A program made the position numbers and the translations under genes. From positions 992,001 through 1,056,000 of the forward strand of contig NZ_CP014164.1 in NCBI RefSeq assembly GCF_001543285.1: a DNA stretch of 64,000 bases, in the 5' to 3' direction. This document shows positions 1 through 10,853 of the stretch, in pieces. This stretch comes from Aerococcus viridans. GTDB taxonomy: Bacteria; Bacillota; Bacilli; Lactobacillales; Aerococcaceae. The stretch's first letter is position 1. Each line of letters opens with the position of its first letter. The notes beneath the pieces were generated by a model, which saw only the letters and a program-made list of their open reading frames with translations, was not told the DNA's origin and did not search any database.

Positions 1-573
1 TCAGATAACGGCTTAAACCAATTACGTATCGCTGAAACTGAAAAATACCCTCACGTTACATTCTTCATGAATGGTGGGGCAAATGACGAATTCGAAGGCG
101 AAAAACGTATTCTGATTAACTCACCTAAAGTAGCGACTTACGACTTGAAACCTGAAATGTCTGCTTACGAAGTGACAGATGCATTAGTTGAGGAGATTGA
201 AAATGACCGTCAAGATGCGATTATCCTAAACTTCGCTAACCCAGATATGGTAGGTCACTCTGGTATGTTAGAGCCTACTATCAAAGCAATTGAAGCTGTT
301 GATGAATGCTTAGGTCGTGTTGTGGATGCCCTATTAGCTAAAGACGGTAAAGCCATCATCTTTGCTGACCACGGAAACGCGGATACAGAATTAAATGAAG
401 ATGGTTCACCAAATACAGCGCATACGACAGTACCAGTGCCGTTAATTGTCACTGAAAAAGGTATTGAATTACGCACTGATGGTCGTTTAGCCGATGTTGC
501 GCCAACAATGTTAGATCTATTGAATGTTGACCAACCAGCTGAAATGACTGGTGAAACTTTAATTAAGCACTAA
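1..573 (+). CDS. gpmI: 2,3-bisphosphoglycerate-independent phosphoglycerate mutase, C-terminal part
   Basis: This is the 3' end of a gene that begins before the window; the frame is open from base 1. The enzyme interconverts 3- and 2-phosphoglycerate in glycolysis using two Mn ions in the cytoplasm. The visible 190 residues carry the phosphatase-domain metal motifs of the family in order: [15 protein letters not shown] and the histidine in TAHTTVPVP. The segment [20 protein letters not shown] is characteristic of the Firmicute enzyme. Enolase, the next glycolytic step, follows after 93 bases, the usual Firmicute order. An internal ATG at 67 is not the true start. Confidence 0.96.
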   Translation, partial: SDNGLNQLRIAETEKYPHVTFFMNGGANDEFEGEKRILINSPKVATYDLKPEMSAYEVTDALVEEIENDRQDAIILNFANPDMVGHSGMLEPTIKAIEAVDECLGRVVDALLAKDGKAIIFADHGNADTELNEDGSPNTAHTTVPVPLIVTEKGIELRTDGRLADVAPTMLDLLNVDQPAEMTGETLIKH

Positions 574-586
574 ACAATGAATATCT

Positions 587-616
587 GTACCTACCAATTG
601 GTGGGTATGGTATAAT
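587..616 (+). promoter_or_regulatory. eno promoter with overlapping palindrome
   Basis: TATAAT lies at 611-616, preceded by TGG at 608-610 (an extended -10). Directly upstream is a 22-bp inverted repeat (587-608, centre 597/598) in which all positions pair, two of them as G-T. It covers the spacer and -35 region. No T-run follows, so it does not look like a gpmI terminator. An operator controlling eno is an inference. Confidence 0.6.
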
Positions 617-654
617 ATGAACGTAACAAATTTAAAAATTAATTTTGAATTTAA

Positions 655-1968
<1,314 letters not shown>

Positions 1969-2048
1969 TTTCTCTTAAATTAGGGCAATATACTGCACCA
2001 ATTTAAGTCGCAATGACACTTTTCGAATATTCAGACAGTTAACATCCT

Positions 2049-2079
2049 AGCGCAGGTACTTCGGTATCTGTGCTTTTTT
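2049..2079 (+). terminator. Terminator after eno
   Basis: An imperfect hairpin with a TTCG tetraloop (arms near 2049-2059 and 2064-2074) is followed by six T's. The rest of the 286-base gap to the next gene holds only the oppA promoter. Confidence 0.8.
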
Positions 2080-2186
2080 GTCTTCGTCAACTTCAACTTA
2101 AGTGAAAACTGCGCATGTAATGTTGCATAAAATTTTAGAAATTCGGGCATGATTGTTTTTCTGATAAATATTATAGCTTGATACCA

Positions 2187-2214
2187 TTGACATAATAAAA
2201 TAATGAGATAAAAT
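2187..2214 (+). promoter_or_regulatory. Promoter of first oppA
   Basis: TTGACA at 2187-2192 and TAAAAT at 2209-2214 are 16 bases apart, about 40 bases before the start codon. Confidence 0.65.
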
Positions 2215-2254
2215 GATATTTATATTAAAAATATATTAGAAGTGGGGGATTTTT

Positions 2255-3895
2255 ATGAAGATAAAGAAAAGTTTTTTGGTTACGCTAGCAACTGCGGCTT
2301 TATTAGGTGCTTGTGGTAGTAATGGGGGGAATACTGAAGCTGCAAATGGGGAAGCAAGTGCGGTAGTTAATTATGTGGCACCAACTGAAATTGCTACAAT
2401 GGACTCAGTATTAGTAACAGATATGAATAGTGCTAACTATATTGGACATGTTCAAGAAGGTTTATATTGGGAAAATGATGTAAATGAAATCCAACCAGCC
2501 TTGGCTGAATCATTGCCAGAGGTTTCTGAAGATGGATTAACTTATACAATCAAAATGCGCGAAGACGCAACTTGGTCAAATGGTGATCAAATAACAGCTC
2601 ACGATTTTGTATATGCAATTCAACGTTTAGCTAATCCAGATACGGCGGCACCATACTCATACTTACTAGCAGGATTTGAAAATGCTGAAGGTGTTTTGAA
2701 TGGTGATCAAGCGGTTGAAGAATTAGGTGTTGAAGCTTTAGACGATTACACTATTGAAATTCGTTTAGAAACACCAATTCCATATATTGAAAACTTATTA
2801 GCTTTCACGCCACTATATCCACAAAACCAAGCTTTCGTTGAAGAAGCAGGGGATGCATACGGTACTGATTCAGAAAGTCTTGTTTTCTCTGGTCCATTTA
2901 CTATGACTGACTGGGATGGTACAGGTTTAACTTGGTCGTTAGTGAAAAATGAAGACTACTATAATGCTGAAAATATTGCCATTGATGAAGTAGATGTTCA
3001 AGTTATCAAAGAAGTTTCGACAAACGTCAACTTATTTGAAGCAGGTGACGTTGATAACTCACTATTAACAGGAGAATTAGCTAAGCAATATCTAAATCAT
3101 GAAAACGCTGTACAACAAGAGAAAGCAAGAAACTACTGGGTAGCCTTCAACTATAATAACGAAGTATTCCAAAATAAAAATCTTCGGGAAGCGATCGACT
3201 ATGCAATCAACAACGAAGAGTTGGCAACTAATGTTATTGGTGATGGATCAAACCCTGTATCTACATTTGTACCTGAAAACTTTATCTTTAACCCAGAAAC
3301 AGAAGAAGACTTTGTCTCTGAAGTTGCAATTGAAGATAAATACGATCCAGAAGAAGCAGCTAGACTTTGGGCATTAGCACAAGATGAATTGGGTGTTGAA
3401 ACATTAACACTGAACTTATTAGGTGATGATGACGAGAAAAGTAAAACAACAGCTGAGTATATCCAAGGACAAATTGCAAATAACTTACCAGGTGTCACTT
3501 TAACATTGCAAAATGTACCTAAGAAAAACCGTCTAAGCCAAGAAGATGCGCGTGATTATGATTTAGTTATTACAGGTTGGGCAGCTGACTTTGCAGATGG
3601 TATCAACTTCTTTGAATTATTTGAAACCGATGGCCCATACAACCGTGGGGACTACTCAAACGAATCTTATGATGCAGAAATTACTGCTGCTAAAGGTGAA
3701 AATGCCAATGATCCAGTAGCACGTTGGGAAAACTTTGTTGCTGCCCAAGAGGTATTAACAGAAGATGCGGCATGGATCCCGTTATATCAAGAAGTAGAAA
3801 CACAATTAAGAAATCCTAAATTAGAAGGTATCACTTTCAGATCGGTAGGCAACGAATTTGACTTACGTACTGCCACTTTAATTAGTGCAGAATAA
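2255..3895 (+). CDS. oppA: Peptide-binding lipoprotein of the Opp transporter (copy 1)
   Basis: This is an extracellular solute-binding protein family 5 lipoprotein, the receptor for an oligopeptide ABC importer. The signal peptide has a lysine-rich start and a lipobox LLGAC with the lipidated cysteine at residue 20. The 546 residues match the OppA length. Family segments include the N-terminal PTEIATMDSVLV and ATWSNGDQITAHDFVYAIQRL, and a C-terminal GWAADFADGINFFELF. The start follows GTGGGGGA. It is one of two tandem paralogues, each with its own promoter and terminator, upstream of oppBCDF, so both probably share one translocator. Substrate preference cannot be read from the sequence. Confidence 0.93.
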   Translation: MKIKKSFLVTLATAALLGACGSNGGNTEAANGEASAVVNYVAPTEIATMDSVLVTDMNSANYIGHVQEGLYWENDVNEIQPALAESLPEVSEDGLTYTIKMREDATWSNGDQITAHDFVYAIQRLANPDTAAPYSYLLAGFENAEGVLNGDQAVEELGVEALDDYTIEIRLETPIPYIENLLAFTPLYPQNQAFVEEAGDAYGTDSESLVFSGPFTMTDWDGTGLTWSLVKNEDYYNAENIAIDEVDVQVIKEVSTNVNLFEAGDVDNSLLTGELAKQYLNHENAVQQEKARNYWVAFNYNNEVFQNKNLREAIDYAINNEELATNVIGDGSNPVSTFVPENFIFNPETEEDFVSEVAIEDKYDPEEAARLWALAQDELGVETLTLNLLGDDDEKSKTTAEYIQGQIANNLPGVTLTLQNVPKKNRLSQEDARDYDLVITGWAADFADGINFFELFETDGPYNRGDYSNESYDAEITAAKGENANDPVARWENFVAAQEVLTEDAAWIPLYQEVETQLRNPKLEGITFRSVGNEFDLRTATLISAE

Positions 3896-3919
3896 AATAC
3901 AATAATTGAACAAGTGACA

Positions 3920-3958
3920 AGACAACCGTAGATAAAATTTCAACGGTTGTCTTTGTTT
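3920..3958 (+). terminator. Terminator after first oppA
   Basis: Ten-base perfect arms (3920-3929 and 3943-3952, AGACAACCGT and its complement) are followed by a T-rich tract. Confidence 0.85.
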
Positions 3959-4003
3959 ATGAGGGGATTATGAATATTTCATGAAAATAATGAGAAAAAA
4001 AGA

Positions 4004-4032
4004 TTGACAACGTATTCAAAATCTAGTAAATT
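4004..4032 (+). promoter_or_regulatory. Promoter of second oppA
   Basis: TTGACA at 4004-4009 is followed after 17 bases by TAAATT at 4027-4032. Confidence 0.55.
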
Positions 4033-4092
4033 GTTTCCATGTTGTAATAAATATCTAATTAAGCAATTTGCTTAAATATGGAGGATGTTCTT

Positions 4093-5781
4093 ATGGAAAG
4101 AAAAAGTTTATTAAAATCACTTGCAGTGATAGGTTTATCAGGTCTAGTTTTAGCGGCCTGTGGTAATAGTAGTGACAATTCAGGCTCAAATGGTTCAGGC
4201 TCAAATGGTTCAGGCAATGGCGAACAAGTATTGAACTGGACGACATCTTCTGAATTACCAACAATGGATACGACAATGGTTACAGATACAGTTTCATTTG
4301 ATATCATGAACAACGTTAATGAAGGTTTATACCGTCAAAACGCTGAAGGTAAATATGAAGCTGGTGTATTAGACGGCGAACCGGAAATTTCTGAAGACGG
4401 TTCTGTATACACATACAAAATTAAAGAAGATGCTACATGGTCAAATGGGGACCCTGTAACAGCTAATGACTTTGTATATGCATGGCAACGTTTAGTTGAT
4501 CCTGATACAGCAGCGCCATACTCATACTTAGCGGACGGTATCATCCAAAATGCAACTGAAATCATCGCTGGCGAAATGGAACCTTCAGAGTTAGGTGCTG
4601 TTGCTGTAGATGAAAAAACATTAGAAGTAACATATGCGAAACCCGTGCCATATTTGGAAGGTTTACTATCAATGGCACCATTCTACCCGCTTAACCAAGC
4701 TTACGTGGAAGAACAAGGTGATAGCTATGCAACAAACTCAGATACAGTTTTATATAATGGACCATTTGCCTTATCTGGTTGGGATGGTACAAACTTGAAC
4801 TGGTCATTAGTGAAAAATGATAGCTATTGGGATGCAGATAATGTTCAGTTAGATACAGTTAACTACCAAGTACTTAAAGAAACTTCAACTGCATTAAATC
4901 TATTTGATTCTGGTGAGATTGACTATACTACAGTATCTGGTGAATATGTAGCGGCTCGTGAAGGTGATCCAAACATGGATAATGCGCCTGAATCGGTAGT
5001 ATTCTTTATCAAGATGAACCAAGAACGTAACGGTGAAGAAACACCATTAGCGAATACAAATATTCGTCGTGGTATCGCACAAGCGATTGATAAACAATCA
5101 TTTGCAGACCAAGTGTTACAAAATGGCTCGCTACCTGCTGACTACTTAGTACCAGAAGGATTAGCAAGCAATCCGTCAACAGACGTTGACTTCCGTGAAG
5201 ATTCAACTGAAGGTACAGGATTTGTTGACTATGATGTAGAAGCTGCTCAAGAAGCTTTCAATGCTGGTTTAGAGGAGTTAGGTACTGACTCAATTACACT
5301 TGAATTATTAGTAGATGATACAGAAAATGCGAAACGTTCAGCTGAATATATCCAAGGACAATTACAAACAAACTTACCAGGTTTACAAGTTCAAATTGTA
5401 TCAGTTCCATTCAAGAACCGTATAGCAGCTAATAACAGTCAAGATTACGATTTACAAGTCTCAGGTTGGGGCGCTGACTATGCTGACCCAATTAACTTCT
5501 TAGAATTGTTCGTAACTGATGGAAATAATAACAATTCTGGCTACTCAAACGAAGAGTACGATGCGTTAATTCAAGCTGCATCAGATGAAACTGAAGACTT
5601 AGATAAACGTTGGAGCGATTTAGTCGCAGCTGAGTCTTTAATTTTAGAAGAAGCTGGTATCGCACCATTGTACCAACGTTACGGTGCTTACTTAGAGCAA
5701 CCAACAGTTGAGGACGTTGTTCACCACCAAGTTGGTGCATCAACTTCATTCAAATGGGCTTCAAAAACAGCAGCAGAATAA
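4093..5781 (+). CDS. oppA: Peptide-binding lipoprotein of the Opp transporter (copy 2)
   Basis: This is a second family 5 solute-binding lipoprotein of about 562 residues, clearly paralogous to the gene before it (shared ATWSNGD, VYAWQRLVDPDTAAPYSYL and GWGADYADPINFLELF segments). The lipobox is VLAAC. A short Ser/Asn/Gly linker made of a repeated GSNGSG unit (a DNA tandem repeat near 4184-4217) follows the lipidated cysteine and probably acts as a flexible tether. The ATG at 4093 is preferred over 4078 because TATGGAGGA overlaps the earlier codon and is correctly spaced only for 4093. The paralogue pair suggests division of peptide specificity, which is an inference. Confidence 0.93.
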   Translation: MERKSLLKSLAVIGLSGLVLAACGNSSDNSGSNGSGSNGSGNGEQVLNWTTSSELPTMDTTMVTDTVSFDIMNNVNEGLYRQNAEGKYEAGVLDGEPEISEDGSVYTYKIKEDATWSNGDPVTANDFVYAWQRLVDPDTAAPYSYLADGIIQNATEIIAGEMEPSELGAVAVDEKTLEVTYAKPVPYLEGLLSMAPFYPLNQAYVEEQGDSYATNSDTVLYNGPFALSGWDGTNLNWSLVKNDSYWDADNVQLDTVNYQVLKETSTALNLFDSGEIDYTTVSGEYVAAREGDPNMDNAPESVVFFIKMNQERNGEETPLANTNIRRGIAQAIDKQSFADQVLQNGSLPADYLVPEGLASNPSTDVDFREDSTEGTGFVDYDVEAAQEAFNAGLEELGTDSITLELLVDDTENAKRSAEYIQGQLQTNLPGLQVQIVSVPFKNRIAANNSQDYDLQVSGWGADYADPINFLELFVTDGNNNNSGYSNEEYDALIQAASDETEDLDKRWSDLVAAESLILEEAGIAPLYQRYGAYLEQPTVEDVVHHQVGASTSFKWASKTAAE

Positions 5782-5808
5782 TTTCAGCTGACATTTGAAA
5801 CTTATTGA

Positions 5809-5843
5809 AACAACCCGCTAAGCCTTGGCGGGTTGTTTTTATT
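5809..5843 (+). terminator. Terminator after second oppA
   Basis: The perfect hairpin AACAACCCGC / GCGGGTTGTT is followed by a T-run. From here to 6195 (about 350 bases) I see no gene, RNA motif or repeat. Confidence 0.9.
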
Positions 5844-6195
5844 ATGATATGTGAGGAATGTTGACGCTAAATGATAATTGTGTTAGAATTTGTATTGTTT
5901 TTGGTGAATGTTTCTAAGAGATTGACTAGATTATAAATAATTCTAGACATGCCACCAAATTGATTTATTTGCGTTTTATGGCGGGCTAGGATTATGAACC
6001 CCGGTAGTACTAATTGGGTAATAAAAAGGCCTTAGCCGCAGATTAAGACCAAATTGAAGGTGGGTTGATAGGGATTTGCTTACTAGAAGTTAGGTAAGAA
6101 AAATAACATGATTAGGAATATAATGTTTCATGGTAATGATAACTAGTATAACATATCATAAAAGGGGCGGATAATTTGGTCCACCCCGGGTAATT

Positions 6196-6570
6196 CTATA
6201 TAATGTAATAGGCGATTAGGAAGATTAAACTTATTGCTAATAAGCTGCCACCGATTTTTAGGAAGCCGATGTACCAGTTGCCAATTGATTGGGACAAATT
6301 TTGTACATTTCTTTCTGAGTCATCATCATTTTTTGAATTATTTTGTGAGAAAACACTTGGTTTCCACTTACGCCAACTGTACTGAAACAGGTCAAAAGTC
6401 CCGTCTTTAAAGATTAATCCGAATAAACCGAGGATTAAAAAGGGCGCTGATAAGTAAAAGTAGCTGTTGCTCAAGTAAAATAAAGTGATACCTTCTTGCA
6501 AAAAAATTGATATAATGAACGGTATCGTGGCAAAAAGCAAAAGGATGCTTTTCCAACGTTTATAAATCAT
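6196..6570 (-). CDS. DUF3899-type small membrane protein
   Basis: A 124-residue protein on the opposite strand to the opp genes. It has hydrophobic segments near residues 8-28 and 33-53, a basic-aromatic stretch FDLFQYSWRKWK, a polar Asn/Asp/Ser-rich linker, and a third membrane segment at the C-terminus. This arrangement resembles DUF3899 proteins of Firmicutes. The ATG at 6570 is preferred because AAAGGA lies upstream; an upstream start at 6630 would overlap the oppB leader. It is divergent from oppB, so both promoters lie in a very short region. Function is unknown. Confidence 0.6.
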   Translation of the reverse strand: MIYKRWKSILLLFATIPFIISIFLQEGITLFYLSNSYFYLSAPFLILGLFGLIFKDGTFDLFQYSWRKWKPSVFSQNNSKNDDDSERNVQNLSQSIGNWYIGFLKIGGSLLAISLIFLIAYYII

Positions 6571-6631
6571 TGATAGATCAAATCCTTTCAGATATGTCAA
6601 TAATTTAACACAATATAGGAGGTGAAGCAAT

Positions 6632-7576
6632 TTGAAATCGTATTACAAATATCTACTTCGAAGAGTATTTTATATGTTCTTAACAATATTTCTAATTGCA
6701 ACAATTACATTTTTCTTAATGAAACTGCTTCCAGGTACACCTTTCCAAAATGAGGACCGGTTATCTGCGGAACAAATAATTATTATGAACGAACGTTATG
6801 GTTTGAATGATCCAGTGATCGTCCAATACGCACGTTACATGTTAGGTATTTTTACAGGTGATTTAGGTGTATCTTTCCAATTCTCAAATACACCAGTTAC
6901 TGACTTATTAAGTAGCCGTATTGGACCGTCATTACAATTGGGTGGTCAAGCAATCTTGTTCGGTACATCATTTGGTATCATACTAGGTGTTATTTCAGCT
7001 ATGTACAAGAATACTTGGATTGACTCTACTGCTACATTCGTGGCTATCTTGGGTCGTTCAATTCCTAACTTCGTTTTCGCGGTATTACTACAACTAGTAT
7101 TTGCCGTACAATTAGGTTGGTTCCCAATCGCTTTATGGAACGGTTCATTTGCAGCAACAGTCTTACCGACATTAGCATTGGCCATTTCGCCATTAGCCGA
7201 TTCGAGTCGTTTCATCCGTACCGAAATGGTCGACGTATTGAATTCAGACTATATTGAATTAGCGCGTGCGAAAGGTTTAAGCAAAACAGCCGTAGCTTTC
7301 AAACATGGTGTACGTAATGCCTTAATTCCATTATTAACATTGTTAGGGCCATTAACTGTTGCCTTGATGACAGGTTCAATGGTAGTAGAAAACATTTACG
7401 CAATTCCTGGTATTGGTGAGCAATTCGTTAAATCAATCCAAACAAATGACTATCCAACAATCATGGGTATCACAATTCTTTACTCATTCATGTTAGTGTC
7501 AATGTTATTAATTGTAGATGTGTTATACGGTATCGTAGACCCACGTATTCGTGTAAGTAATGAAGGAGGGGAATAA
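6632..7576 (+). CDS. oppB: Oligopeptide ABC transporter permease OppB
   Basis: First permease of the oligopeptide importer. It is 314 residues with about six membrane segments and the cytoplasmic EAA-type loop IELARAKGLSKTAVAFKHG, which contacts the ATPases. Translation starts at TTG 6632, nine bases or so after AGGAGGTGAAG; no ATG fits as well. It is the first gene of oppBCDF, spaced tightly with oppC (1 base between stop and start). Confidence 0.95.
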   Translation: MKSYYKYLLRRVFYMFLTIFLIATITFFLMKLLPGTPFQNEDRLSAEQIIIMNERYGLNDPVIVQYARYMLGIFTGDLGVSFQFSNTPVTDLLSSRIGPSLQLGGQAILFGTSFGIILGVISAMYKNTWIDSTATFVAILGRSIPNFVFAVLLQLVFAVQLGWFPIALWNGSFAATVLPTLALAISPLADSSRFIRTEMVDVLNSDYIELARAKGLSKTAVAFKHGVRNALIPLLTLLGPLTVALMTGSMVVENIYAIPGIGEQFVKSIQTNDYPTIMGITILYSFMLVSMLLIVDVLYGIVDPRIRVSNEGGE

Positions 7577-7577
7577 G

Positions 7578-8618
7578 ATGGCTGAAAACAATCAATCATA
7601 TAAATCAATTGCAGCTGACAAATTCCGCCCAGCTACGCAACATGACCACGTCGCTGAACGTGAGCAAATTGCTGGAGAATCATTGAACTTCCTTCAAGAT
7701 TCTTGGCGTCGTTTAAAGAAAAATAAAGTAGCGATTGTATCCCTAGTGGTATTGATCATTATCGTCATTCTTGCTATCTTGGCGCCAGTGATTGCACCTG
7801 CAGATCCAAATGCGCAAAACGTAGCCTTTGCCAACCTACCACCAAAGATTCCTGGATTGGAAAACTTTGCTTGGTTTGATGGTAAATCAGAAGTAGCCGG
7901 AACAGCTATTGACCAATACGCTACCAATAATGTACCAGAGGGCGTTTACTACTACTTAGGTACTGACGCTTTAGGACGTGACTTATTATCACGTGTCTTA
8001 TACGGTACACGTGTATCGCTATTTATCGGTATGATGGCTGCCTTATTCAACTTAGTAATCGGTGTACCTTACGGTATTATTTCGGGTTGGAATGGTGGTC
8101 GTATTGACAACATCATGATGCGTTTCTTAGAAATCCTATCAGGTGTACCGAACTTGGTTATCGTAATCCTAATGTTATTAGTATTACAACCAGGTATCAT
8201 GTCAATCATCATTGCATTAGCAATTACAGAGTGGATTTCTATGGCTCGTGTAATTCGTGCGCAAACAATGAAAATTAAAAACCAAGAGTACATCTTGGCT
8301 GCCCGCTCTTTAGGTGAATCTGCATGGAAAATTTCCTTCCGTCACATCTTACCTAACCTGTCAGGTATCATTATTATCCAAACAGTATTCTCAATTCCGT
8401 CTGCGATTTTCTTCGAAGCGTTCTTGAGTTTCATCGGTTTAGGTATTCCAGCACCAAATGCTTCTCTAGGTACATTAATCAATGATGGGTACAAGACATT
8501 TAGATTCTTGCCTCATTTAATGTGGTACCCAGCGGGTGTAATCTGTATCGTCATGATTGCATTCAACATGTTAGCAAATGGTTTGCGAGATGCTCTAGAT
8601 CCAAAAACGAATGATTAA
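7578..8618 (+). CDS. oppC: Oligopeptide ABC transporter permease OppC
   Basis: Second permease, 346 residues. It has an N-terminal cytoplasmic arm, the OppC_N-type first membrane segment (NKVAIVSLVVLIIIVILAIL), an extracellular insertion, and the conserved LGTDALGRDLLSR segment. The EAA loop is YILAARSLGESAWKISFRHI. The ATG at 7578 follows GGAGGGGAATAAG, which is the end of oppB. It forms the translocation pore with OppB. Confidence 0.95.
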   Translation: MAENNQSYKSIAADKFRPATQHDHVAEREQIAGESLNFLQDSWRRLKKNKVAIVSLVVLIIIVILAILAPVIAPADPNAQNVAFANLPPKIPGLENFAWFDGKSEVAGTAIDQYATNNVPEGVYYYLGTDALGRDLLSRVLYGTRVSLFIGMMAALFNLVIGVPYGIISGWNGGRIDNIMMRFLEILSGVPNLVIVILMLLVLQPGIMSIIIALAITEWISMARVIRAQTMKIKNQEYILAARSLGESAWKISFRHILPNLSGIIIIQTVFSIPSAIFFEAFLSFIGLGIPAPNASLGTLINDGYKTFRFLPHLMWYPAGVICIVMIAFNMLANGLRDALDPKTND

Positions 8619-8632
8619 GGAGTTGAGCAGAA

Positions 8633-9814
8633 TTGAGTAATAAAACAGAAAACATTTTAGAAGTAAAAGACTTAGAAATTAATTTCAAAACGTATTCTGG
8701 TGATGTTCAAGCCATTCGTAAAGTGAACTTTGACTTGAAACATGGGGAAACGTTAGCAATCGTAGGTGAGTCTGGTTCAGGTAAATCTGTAACCGTTCGT
8801 ACCGTAATGCGTTTATTAGCTAATAACGCTGATGTTAAAGGTGGTCAAATCCTTTTTAACGGCGAAGACTTATTGAAGAAATCTGAAAAAGAGATGCAAG
8901 GTATTCGTGGTAAAGATATCGCCATGATCTTCCAAGATCCGATGACTTCATTAAACCCTACAATGAAAATTGGTAAGCAAATTGCTGAACCGATTATCTT
9001 ACACCAAAATAAATCTAAAAAAGAAGCCTATGCAAGAGCGGAAGAATTACTAGAATTAGTAGGTATTCCAAAAGCACACGAACGTATGGACCATTATCCA
9101 CACCAATTCTCAGGTGGACAACGTCAACGTATCGTTATTGCGATTGCCTTGGCATGTAACCCGCGTGTCTTAATTGCGGATGAGCCAACAACGGCTTTAG
9201 ACGTAACCATACAAGCACAAATTCTTGAATTAATGAAAGAATTACAAGATAAAATTGATACATCAATCATTTTCATCACACATGACTTGGGTGTTGTTGC
9301 AAACGTTGCTGACCGTGTGGCCGTTATGTACGCTGGTAAAATCGTTGAATACGGTGATGTGGACGAAATCTTCTTCAACCCACAACATCCTTATACATGG
9401 GGGCTAATCGGTTCAATGCCAACATTAGATACTGCAGGTAAATTGGTTTCAATCCCTGGTACACCACCAGACTTATTGGATCCGCCAAAAGGTGACGCCT
9501 TTGCCTTACGTTCTGAATACGCGATGGAAATTGATTACTTGGAACAACCACCGTTGTTCCAAGTATCGCCAACACATGCCGCTGCAACTTGGCTATTACA
9601 CCCAGATGCACCAGCAGTAGAAGCGCCAGCTGAAATTCAACGTCGTCACAAAATCTACGAAAGCCTATCTAAAGGTATCGTGCAAGAAGGCTACAACGAT
9701 GGTGCACCTCGAGCTGAGTTAGATGAGCATACTGAAGTGGTTACATCAGCTGATACTGAAGGTGTAATCGCTACAGGTGGAGTAGATATGGAAGGAGATG
9801 ACGCAATTGGCTAA
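8633..9814 (+). CDS. oppD: Oligopeptide ABC transporter ATPase OppD
   Basis: ATP-hydrolysing subunit. Walker A is GESGSGKSVT (near residue 44), the signature is FSGGQRQR, Walker B is LIADEPTTALD, and the H-loop is FITHDLGVV. It starts at TTG 8633 behind AGGAGTTGAGC. At 393 residues it is longer than usual for OppD. The last 60 or so residues after the oligopeptide/dipeptide C-terminal domain form an acidic, low-complexity tail (TEVVTSADTEGVIATGG). The stop overlaps the start of oppF. Confidence 0.95.
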   Translation: MSNKTENILEVKDLEINFKTYSGDVQAIRKVNFDLKHGETLAIVGESGSGKSVTVRTVMRLLANNADVKGGQILFNGEDLLKKSEKEMQGIRGKDIAMIFQDPMTSLNPTMKIGKQIAEPIILHQNKSKKEAYARAEELLELVGIPKAHERMDHYPHQFSGGQRQRIVIAIALACNPRVLIADEPTTALDVTIQAQILELMKELQDKIDTSIIFITHDLGVVANVADRVAVMYAGKIVEYGDVDEIFFNPQHPYTWGLIGSMPTLDTAGKLVSIPGTPPDLLDPPKGDAFALRSEYAMEIDYLEQPPLFQVSPTHAAATWLLHPDAPAVEAPAEIQRRHKIYESLSKGIVQEGYNDGAPRAELDEHTEVVTSADTEGVIATGGVDMEGDDAIG

Positions 9815-10748
9815 TGAGCAGGAACCAATTTTAAAAGTTAGAAATTTAAAACAATACTTCAATGAAGGCTCAAAAGGTGAAGTACGCGCCATTGACGATA
9901 TCTCTTTTGACATTTTCAAAGGTGAAACATTTGGTTTAGTTGGTGAGTCTGGTTCTGGTAAAACAACTACCGGACGTGCTGTTATGCGTTTATACCAACC
10001 AACTTCAGGTGAAATCATTTTTGAGGAGAAAGATATTGCTTCATTAAAAAACCGTCGTGATATGTTAGACTTCCGTAAAGACATACAAATGATTTTCCAA
10101 GATCCGTACGCATCTTTAAATCCTCGTATGAAGGTTGAAGATATTATTGCTGAAGGTCTAGAAATTCACGGTTTGGTGAAGACAAAAGCTGAACGTAAAG
10201 AGAAAGTCGCTGATTTATTAGAGCAAGTTGGGTTAAACCCACAACATGCTACCCGTTACCCACATGAGTTCTCAGGTGGACAACGTCAACGTATCGGGAT
10301 TGCACGTGCACTTGCAGTGGCACCAAAAATGATTGTAGCGGATGAGCCGATTTCAGCCCTTGACGTATCGATTCAAGCCCAAGTAGTTAACTTACTTGAA
10401 GAATTACAAAAGGACTTTGGCTTAACATTCCTATTCATCGCCCATGACCTTTCAATGGTGAAATACATTTCTGACCGTATTGCCGTAATGTATATGGGTA
10501 AAATAGTAGAACTTGCTGATGCTGACGAATTGTATTACCACGGTCTACACCCTTATACGAAGAGTCTTTTATCTGCAATTCCTTTACCAGATCCAATTTA
10601 CGAACGCAACCGCCAACGTATTACTTACAACCATGAACCTTTCAAAGGTGACGAATCAATGGTTGAAATCGCACCAAACCACTTTGTATACTGTTCACCA
10701 AATGAAGTTGAATTATATAAAGAAATGCGTGCAAACCAAGACGAATAA
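9807..10748 (+). CDS. oppF: Oligopeptide ABC transporter ATPase OppF
   Basis: Second ATPase of the importer. It has Walker A GESGSGKTTTGRA, signature FSGGQRQRIGIA, Walker B MIVADEPISALD and H-loop FIAHDLSMV. Two starts are possible: ATG 9798, which lies too close to the AAGGAGATG site, and TTG 9807, which is well spaced and matches the TTG use in oppB and oppD. I prefer TTG 9807. The gene ends the operon and is followed by a terminator at 10757-10782. Confidence 0.94.
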   Translation: MANEQEPILKVRNLKQYFNEGSKGEVRAIDDISFDIFKGETFGLVGESGSGKTTTGRAVMRLYQPTSGEIIFEEKDIASLKNRRDMLDFRKDIQMIFQDPYASLNPRMKVEDIIAEGLEIHGLVKTKAERKEKVADLLEQVGLNPQHATRYPHEFSGGQRQRIGIARALAVAPKMIVADEPISALDVSIQAQVVNLLEELQKDFGLTFLFIAHDLSMVKYISDRIAVMYMGKIVELADADELYYHGLHPYTKSLLSAIPLPDPIYERNRQRITYNHEPFKGDESMVEIAPNHFVYCSPNEVELYKEMRANQDE

Positions 10749-10756
10749 TCAAATAG

Positions 10757-10782
10757 AAAAGGTGACTTCGGTCGCCTTTTTT
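10757..10782 (+). terminator. Terminator of the opp operon
   Basis: A hairpin AAAAGGTGAC-TTCG-GTCGCCTTTT with UUCG loop and T-run. Confidence 0.9.
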
Positions 10783-10853
10783 ATTTGCCCACAATTGTAT
10801 GTTAACCATACTTATGGTAGAATAACTAGGACATTAAAACGGAGGGGTATCTT

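Noticed and set aside
4184..4217. Tandem DNA repeat as a phase-variation tract
   Set aside because: The unit length is a multiple of three inside a linker, so slippage would change linker length but not the frame.
4059..5749. Several minus-strand frames of 60-90 residues inside the second oppA
   Set aside because: They are antisense to a clear lipoprotein gene, lack ribosome sites, and follow its codon bias.
5844..6195. Possible T-box or other leader RNA in the gap before the DUF3899 gene
   Set aside because: No conserved T-box, riboswitch or terminator/antiterminator pattern was found.
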